Source: Hygrophila difformis (taxonomy: Eukaryota > Streptophyta > Magnoliopsida > Lamiales > Acanthaceae). Taken from it: 64,000 nt of DNA. Made by a program: the position numbers and the translations under genes. Positions 56,864 through 64,000 of the stretch are shown in pieces. The stretch is from NCBI GenBank assembly GCA_030278955.1, contig JAOANR010000014.1, positions 17,362,068-17,426,067 of the forward strand, given 5' to 3'. The notes below the pieces were generated by a model. The model was not told the DNA's origin. It made no database searches and worked only from the letters and a program-made list of their open reading frames with translations. How positions within the stretch are numbered: position 1 is the stretch's first letter; the number at the start of each line of letters is the position of its first letter.

Positions 56864-57955
56864 GTAAACCCTATTTTCACCATGGTCATAGCCCCCCCTT
56901 CGGACCAGTCCCTTTTGTTTTGTCTCGTTTTGTTTTTCATTTTGTTGTGTTCGTGGTGTGGTGTTGTTAGTGTGCACATCCAACTTCAGATTTTTGGAGG
57001 TTTTGAGTGCCCTCGGCTTTGAGCACCATTTTGAAGTTTTTGAGAACTTGTTTTGAAAACTGATTAATGGAGTTAAAACTGTTCATGGATAAGATTTTTG
57101 AAGTTTAAAACTGGAAAGAACAAACCGATAAACATTTGGGTATTGTTTTGAATATCTTGATGTTATTAGTTTGATTGATCCTGATGTGATGTGCACAGTG
57201 TGGGTGGTGTAATAAAGATGGAAGATCTTTTTGGGCACATTTGTTCTCATGTTAGAAATCTCATGGGAATAAATGTTTGTTTGTTTATGGAAACATAGTA
57301 CAAACACCCAATAGGAAGCTTCCACTTTTAATAAAAGCAACCTTTTAGAAAAAGACAAAAAGAGTTATTTTTGTTTAATGTTTGACTTGAGTTTTGTTCC
57401 CAATGGAACACTAGTGTGAGTAAGATAGCAGTATTTTGTCACCTAACTGCTATCCTTTTCAAAAATCCAAAATGGGACCACTCACATCCCACTTTTATTA
57501 AATAAAACAAGTCAACCATTTTTAAAATTAAAAATAGTGTTTGCAAATTTTTGGATGCTAAAACTGTCCAAACAGTCCAAGCTATCCAGAAATAGCAAAT
57601 CCGTTCCGCCACGTCTCCATTGCACATTCCAATATTCGAGCATTCCATTTCCACCTATCCATCTCATTCCACTTCCAACAAGTATCTCGGACTTGTTTAA
57701 TAAACTGAAAACTTTTGGGCCCTACGGCCCATTAAAAAGATTTTAGGCCCAATGGCCAATTTTATTTTATTTTGGGCTCTTTAGCCCAATTAAAACCAAA
57801 TATTGTTTACTTGTGCTTTAAATTAAAATTCAAGTCAGAAATTTAATAATCTCACATCTAGAGCAAAGCTCTAAATGTGAGGATGTTGGTTTCTAAACTT
57901 GAATAATTTCCGAAAATTATATAAAAATTGGATTCATCACTTCTTATCTTTTCAG
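56864..57955 (+). other. Predicted intron of element A F-box gene
   Basis: 1092 bp, GTAAAC ... CTTATCTTTTCAG; AT-rich and T-rich near the 3' end. It has a conserved hairpin at 57851-57881 overlapping a purine-like tract (57873-57888). The 3' quarter is shared with the introns of elements B and C. Confidence 0.65.
57851..57881 (+). repeat. Conserved intronic hairpin with purine-like tract, element A
   Basis: CTCACATCTAGAGC-AAA-GCTCTAAATGTGAG, one mismatch in 14 base pairs. Its 3' arm runs into GGATGTTG, recreating the sequence that abuts the 3' LTR. Confidence 0.87.
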
Positions 57956-58619
57956 GGACAATCTTCCAAACCCAGACCCTGCACCCGAAGAAACCCATCT
58001 GCTGGACTTACCCCTTGAGCTCCTGGGTGAAATCCTCTCTCGCGTAGGAGAGAATGACATCAGTGAAGCCTTCAAAGCACAGCAAACCTGCAAGAAATTC
58101 AGGGATGCCGGAAACCTCTCCATCGTCTACAAACGATGCGAGGTCAACACATCCACTATAAAGAGAGGGCGGGAGTACTATCGTTGGGAGAAGCGGAGAT
58201 TCCTTCGGACATGCGACCAGGCTGGAAACCACAATCTCCAAATCATCCCAGCAATGTTGGCATTTGCAGAGGGGAATGAAGAGCAAGCCTATGAACTGCT
58301 ACGCCTGGGAATTGAGGACAATCATAAAGCGACAATCTCTTCCTACGGGTTGATGCTCATGAGCAAAGAGGACACAGGGCAGGTCGAGCAGGGAATCAGG
58401 ATGATTGACAGGATAGTGACAAGATGGTCAGTCTTCCAAGACACATCCGTCAATGTCCTCGAATGGATGGTTGACCAACCAGACACCCCATTCCTATGGG
58501 CTGATCAGGAAGGCAGAGTTTACTGCCCCAGGGATCACGAGGCCATAACAGATCCCAATGATTGGTGTCTGCGGTGTGAGCTATCCAGCTATCTCCACTG
58601 GGCTAGCTACATGTTCTGA
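57956..58619 (+). CDS. F-box protein, accessory exon 2 of element A
   Basis: 221 codons including TGA at 58617-58619; open from the acceptor. F-box near the start (LLDLPLELLGEILSRVGEND), then CKKFRDAGNLSIVYKRCE, a Sel1-like segment (FAEGNEEQAYELLRLGIEDN), and a C-terminal pair of cysteines (WCLRCELSSYLHW). Layout matches plant F-box proteins of the At2g35280-like group, which are about this length. Probable SCF ubiquitin-ligase substrate receptor. The frame is intact here and in element C despite clear divergence, unlike pol of the same element, which suggests selection on the protein or very recent capture. Target unknown. Confidence 0.85.
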
Positions 58620-60258
58620 AAGGAAGAAGAATCCTAGTTCCAATTTACCGTGCTTTGTTTTATTTCCAGTCTAGTAGTAGTAATCTGCAAGGGATTTCCT
58701 CCTTTTGTGTGTGCAGGTTCGCATTAACTGCACGAGAATCCCTTGCCTCGGATGTATTTAATTGCTTTCCCTAAAATTGGAACTCAACTTTTGAGACCAC
58801 TGAACAATTCTTTACTGCTTTCTTTTGAAAAGATGTCTGTACAGTCCGAGATGAATAAGTGACTGTCAGACCAAAAGTATGCTGTTGACATACTCAGTAT
58901 GTCAGCAAAAATATGCATAAACTTGCTCTAAATTCACAGGTTGAATTTAGGCTTATGATTAAATTTTCAAACTTTTAAATTGGGATAATATAATTGAAGA
59001 CATGCATGAAATGAATTCCTGAGGTTTTGAGCTATAAAAATTTAATGATGCGATCAGCTTATTGGGTAATAAATCTGCATGTTAGAGATTCCGATTGAAT
59101 AAATTGTTAGAATTAAGCTTGGATTAAATTTGAGAATATTGTATGACATGAATTAACCCAACCTTGTGAGATTTGAGCCATGAGTCACTTTTACTCATTC
59201 ATTTTCTTTGATGTGTGAATCATTTTGATTAAAAGAAACTAGAACTTGCGATTGGGACCGATTCAAGACCATGCCATATTCCCGAAATCGAGCATATGAT
59301 CGAGGCACTTAGAAAAACCCAAATTTTTGGCCTTCGTTTGAAATCCAAACCCAAAAATATTTTCCCCTTAGGATTAACCAACTTGAGCCTATAAGCCTAA
59401 TTTTTCTTTGAAACCCACTATATTATTCCTAGCCTTATAAAAAGACCAAGAAATTCAAACCCATGTGTGCAAGGATAAATTCTATCAAAGGCATTAAATT
59501 TGTGATCATCAGAAAATGTACTAATCGGTATTCCATGAACCGATTCAAAAAAAAAAAAAAAAAAAAATGTTGAATTTCAGTCAACAACAATAAATTGCAA
59601 ATGACAAAGCAAATTAGACATAGTCTAATGTCATGCAATAGAGAAGAAAATCAAAAAGAAAGAAACAATGGTGATCATAAATTTTGGATAAAAATGCCAA
59701 GCTATGATGGAATTAATTCTTGCCACTTCTTAGCCCAATAATTCCCCTTTCCTACCTAATGTTACAACCGTACGCCCCGTTACAACCCTTAAATAAGACC
59801 TCGTGATCTCGATTTGAAGAAATGAGCCGGTGGCGAGTTGGTCTGATTGCAAGCTTATGGGATAATTTAATTAAAATTTGATTTTGAGCGTTCATGATTA
59901 AACCCCAATTGAGAGTGAGTGAATTCTCCGATTCTCTTATAAGTGAGGCCTTTTCTCATTACACATGTTCGTGTCATACCTTAATTCTAATTTTTAGTCT
60001 TTGCATCTTTCAAACATGATATTCATGAAGGATTGATAATAATGTTTGATTTGTAGGCCTGATATAGTGAGCAAGTATCATTTCATTAAACACTGCAATC
60101 AAGGGAATTCAACACTTGTAGTTTTTGATTGTCTTATCCCAATTCAAAAAGGATGTGATTTATAAAGCCACGAAAATGAATTGAATATGTAGAGTCCGTG
60201 TTCCTAGGAACATTGACTCTGACTGCTCGGGGACGATCAGTATTAAATGTGAGGATGT
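58620..60258 (+). other. Element A 3' noncoding segment
   Basis: Family-wide 3' segment, homologous to 1043-2686. A21 run at 59547-59567 beside an inverted repeat (AATCGGT ... ACCGATT). The last 14 bases (60245-60258) are the purine-rich tract at the 3' LTR. No ORF with support. Confidence 0.75.
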
Positions 60259-60562
60259 TGATAATGGCCAAAAATGACCATTATTTTCAATCCATTTCCG
60301 TGTCTTAAACGGGCATTTGATCGCATTCCGGTCTTACATTAAGTAAGAAAGCAGTCGAATTGGACTGATTTATGCATAATTGTAAAAATAATAAGCTGGT
60401 GTGAAAAGACATAAATATGTAATTTTATTACATATTTATGTTAGAAAAATCCAAAAACATGAGAAAAAGAAAAGGAAACAAAAAGATGGGAAAAAGATAG
60501 AAAAGCCCACAAAAAGAATATTTTCGGCCCATCTGGCCCAATCCAGCAGGCCCAGGAAGACC

Positions 60563-60808
60563 TTTGTCGCGGAAGCCCTTGGCGCGATGCAGTGTTCCGC
60601 GACAAAGGCATACTCCGCGACCAACTGGCCCCAAATGAAGAGGAGACCAGCCAAGCCCCTGGCGCGATGACCCTTGTCGCGATAGCATGACTCCGCGACA
60701 AAAGCCCATTCCGCGACCAAGATGCACAAATAGAGACACAAGACCCAGTCGAGAAGCCTTGCCACATGCAGTGTGTTCCGCGACCAACTTGATGTTCCGA
60801 GACAAAGC
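60563..60808 (+). repeat. Stem-loop cluster 1 (GTCGCGG class), element A 3' LTR
   Basis: Copy of 45325-45570; no difference seen. Confidence 0.85.
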
Positions 60809-60877
60809 TGTGATGTGTGTGATGTCTTAAGACACAATGGGCTAGAATCAAGGCCCATGGGCTTAGGGTTACACTTC

Positions 60878-60885
60878 TATAAATA
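60878..60885 (+). promoter_or_regulatory. LTR TATA box, element A 3' LTR
   Basis: TATAAATA, equivalent to 45640-45647. In a 3' LTR it could drive transcription into flanking DNA. Confidence 0.65.
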
Positions 60886-61515
60886 TGAGGTGTTTCCCAT
60901 GAGCTAAGGGTTGGTTGGTTGGAAGTTTGAAATTTAGAAGTTCTTGAAGGCAAGCAGTAGGAGTTCTCTCTTAGGTAGAGTAGTTAGGTTTATTTTTATG
61001 TATTATTTAATTTTTGCACTTAGTTTAGTTTAGATTAGTGTTTTACTGTTCACAGTGCTTAGATAGCCATTTTTATACTATGTTTTGTTTTCTAAACTCT
61101 TGTTTTAGGGTTTGTAATACCCAAATCATGGGTATTAACAACACCCCTTCAATAATATGGGAAAACATTCATCATTTGTGTCCCAAATCATGAAATGGGT
61201 CTCACACCCCATGGATTTATGCTTTCTTTTTCATTTTGGGGTCATTTGACCCCCATTTTGCTATTTTTATGTTACTGTTAGCATATTATGGATAATGTTG
61301 TGTGGATGTGTGATCAAACCCTAGATTAGGACTCTTGCTTTATTTTAATATCCTGCCCAGTCTTGTTATTTTTGTTTAAGCATGTTCTTCTTTATTTTGA
61401 ATGTTTCTTGTTTATTTTTAGCTTAGAATAGCTTTTTGATCTGAAATAGGGTGAGATCACGCTGTTTGCATGCCACTGTTCATTTCTGCTTTTTCTGACT
61501 TTTGTCCTGAACCAC

Positions 61516-62069
61516 CTTGGGCGCCAACCGCCTTCTGGCGCGGAACCACGTTCCGCGACAGAGTGGCAGTTCCGCGACCAAGGTGTTTCAAGACACTTGT
61601 CTCTATAATTTAAAACCCTTTGTCGCGGAATACCTTGTCGCGGAGCCACGTTCCGCGACAAAACTGTCCATGCATAGCGACAAAGGAGCCAAACTCTTGC
61701 ATGTTGTCTTCATGGCTTCTTGTCGCGGAATCATCCTGTCGCGGAGCCACGTTCCGCGACAAACTCCCATTCCGAGACAGAAAAATTATGCCATGTTTCT
61801 TAACCTTTGAACACTTTGTCGCGGAACACCTTGTCGCGGAACCACGTTCCGCGACAAAATCTCCATGCATAGCGACAAAGGTTCAAATGCTTTAGAATTT
61901 TATGAAAACACTTTGTCGCGATGTCACCCTTGTCGCGGAGCCACGTTCCGCGACAAAACCTTGCATAGCGACAAAGAGGCGTTATGCTGCCAAAAATTCT
62001 AAAAACTTGTCGGGATGTCCATGTCGCGGACCTCGGTCCGCGACAACATTTATGATATAGCGACAAGGT
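61516..62069 (+). repeat. Stem-loop cluster 2 (GTCGCGG class), element A 3' LTR
   Basis: As 46278-46816 plus 15 bases: one unit has an outer arm (TTTGTCGCGGAACACC) that the 5' LTR copy lacks. Confidence 0.88.
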
Positions 62070-64000
62070 TCTTCTCTCCCTATTTGATCTCAAACAAATT
62101 TCATTCTCTTCCTATTTTATATTGCAACACTCACATCATAGCCCCACGGGTTAGGATGTAACATTCTGGAATTGCAATATAGGGTGTTATGCTGCCCAAA
62201 TTTTGATTCTCCATTGGCATCACTTAACTGATTGAACCCTTGACTCATTAATGATTAAAGATTGAGATTAGCAATAATCAAATTTCAACAATCATCATGA
62301 TTAAAGGACCTTTGTTCAATCGCCATTAAAATATTCTTGTATAAACAAAATCCTGATGGCTTAAACAGATAATCTGGACTGTAATTAATTACGGTAGGAA
62401 GGATTATTTAAGACCATTACATGTGGGCCCGATCCACAACCTTGCATGAGAAACCAATGTCTCTCATACAATGGATCTTCTTTTGCTTCTTATTTATTTT
62501 GTTGTGTATTGTGTGGAACCATTAGTAAAGAATACATCAGAATAATGTTGGCGGGTACTCCCTCATGGATAACTAGCTCGTATTCTGGGTATTAGTTACT
62601 AATCGTTATTTTGCATGGTCTGAATGGCTGTCAGTGGAAGCCTTGGCGGTTTGCCCATCCGGGGTTATAATAGCTGCTCGACTGATTTCCATCCAGATCC
62701 AGTTTTATTTTTGTTATCTTAATTTCCAAACCCGAATTCCAATCTGCAGTGGGAGTCAGTTGGCATCAGTCAATGCCAACTGATGATCATTATAGAAAGG
62801 AAGTATGTAGGTTTTTATCCGAATTCACAGACAGTGGAGGCCCAACTGGTGTTGACACCACCATTATAGGGTCTAAGCTGTCTAAATTCGCTCCATCCGA
62901 GTGATTGGGAAATTGGACAGTAGATGTTTACAGTCCACCTGATTACTCTGCCATTACTTTGGTCCCTTGACCATTTCATTCTGTGTTTCACCTTCTGTCT
63001 AGACCCGCTTTTATATTTTGGGTCAATTAATTTTACACTTCCATATATCCTTATGCATGATAATATTATGTACTGTTGTGGTCTGTAATTATTTTGGGAT
63101 CCTTCCCTTGGACAATAAAAGTCTAGATCTTAAACAGATATGGTTTTATAAACTTCCAACAAAAACCTCTTTATAAAATCCGGATCTGAGTAAGGGATAA
63201 ATTCTTCAGTTATGACTAATTCATATTCTATCAAGGGTTATATTTTGGGAATTAAGAAGCAGATTCAGCGATTAGGTCTCGTTTAGACTGAAAGGGTCTG
63301 TGTTTTAACTGAGAGTCTAGTACCTGACAGGGAATGATTTTCAAATCCATTATTTTCCAAAATTGCTGGTTGATGGAAATGTAAGATTAGGTGCTACGCC
63401 GAGATGGGGTCCACTTGGATTCAAATACAGTGTAGTACATAATCTTAGAGGAACATCATTCAGGCCTTGGTTATTTTCCAAGATAGGGTTGAGTTTTCTT
63501 TCAACTGCTATCTTCTTCTGCCAAAACCTACTTTTGAGTCCTGAGTGAGTGCATCCGGAACGAACTAATTTATTAGTTCGTTTCATTAGTTTGTATCTCA
63601 TAACCACCCGGAAGGAAGTGAACACATTAGTGGTTCACAGAGAGCCGGGAATTCTTGATCCATACTCCTTCATTCTGATGGGGAGCTGTCTTTTACTACC
63701 AGGGTCAGATTTTCAAAACCTCCGAGTGATAGGATTTTAAATGCTTTCTTTACTGCTTTCTTTTAACCGCTTTCATTAGAGGTCACTCGGTTGTATTGAG
63801 AGTTGTGTAACTGCTACTAGGATTGACAATTAAGGGATAGTTTAGGGCTTGATTCAAATCTTTGGGTGTGACATGGGAGAATGATGGTGGTACTTGGCAT
63901 TTCAATAAATGATGTGTCGGGTGTTGCTTATCCACCACAGATGAAGTAACATACCCAGGCCAGGGCAGCTACGAATCTGTGGTATCTTAGAATTTGCGGT

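Larger units (their letters stand above)
45020..64000 (+). mobile_element. Element A: nearly complete Athila-like Ty3/gypsy element
   Basis: 5' LTR, Athila PBS, gag, protease-RT-RNase H, integrase, accessory F-box cassette, 3' noncoding segment, purine tract and 3' LTR; about 950 bp of the 3' LTR lies beyond the window. LTRs differ by a few substitutions and three small indels over 3.7 kb, so the insertion is recent. Five bases before it are gaatg. It interrupts the accessory intron of element C. A stop inside pol and a gag/pol frame change make this copy probably defective for autonomous movement. Confidence 0.95.
60259..64000 (+). repeat. 3' LTR of element A (cut by window end)
   Basis: Matches 45020-48750 almost base for base. 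Differences seen: one A fewer near 60400, a 15-base extra piece in a stem-loop unit near 61818-61840, three bases fewer near 62502, and a few substitutions (for example 63329 and 63829). Confidence 0.96.

Overview
This is plant nuclear DNA, and almost all of it is nested retrotransposons; no ordinary host gene was recognised. The type is clear from the Ty3/gypsy polyproteins, an Athila-type primer-binding site, a Tekay/Del-like chromovirus, a plant L1-type LINE, Stowaway-like MITEs and plant-style splice sites. The species cannot be named; an angiosperm, probably a eudicot, is a weak inference.

Layout. (D) 1-7198, + strand: 3' part of an Athila-like element (end of an accessory ORF, then a 4.5 kb LTR), inserted into (E) 7199-15269, - strand, a decayed Tekay/Del-type element (integrase, RT/RNase H, Gag-protease, an extra coiled-coil ORF, tRNA-Met-type PBS, 2.6 kb LTR) that also carries a Stowaway-like MITE. 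15270-16329: AT-rich unassigned DNA with a second MITE. (LINE) 16330-17321 and 34767-37989, - strand: an L1-like element split by (B) 17322-34761, - strand, a complete Athila-family element with 4.4 kb LTRs and the 5-bp target duplication GTAAC. (C) 37990-45019, - strand: 3' LTR and 3' internal part of another copy, inserted in the same LINE and itself interrupted by (A) 45020 to past the window end, + strand, a nearly complete autonomous copy (4.7 kb LTR, PBS, gag, pol, accessory gene, 3' LTR).

A, B, C and D are one family with two unusual properties. First, between integrase and 3' LTR there is an accessory-gene cassette with its own TATA box, a short first exon carrying the ATG, a 1.1-1.5 kb intron and a large second exon whose frame is joined correctly by splicing. 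In A and C the second exon encodes an F-box protein resembling the plant At2g35280-like group. In B and D it encodes the Athila 'putative plant transposon protein' (Transposase_32-like, env-position) ORF. Second, clusters of nested stem-loops lie upstream and downstream of the LTR TATA box and again just upstream of the internal TATA box. The fold is the same everywhere, but the sequence belongs to one of two unrelated classes (TTGTCGCGGAAC or TACGGCGCTATCC), and stem arms show compensatory changes. Stem-loop class and accessory gene occur in all four combinations among the four copies.

B has lost gag and pol as a clean block, so it is non-autonomous and would need an A-like partner. A is young (LTRs almost identical), but its pol has one in-frame stop and a gag/pol frame change, while its accessory gene is fully open.
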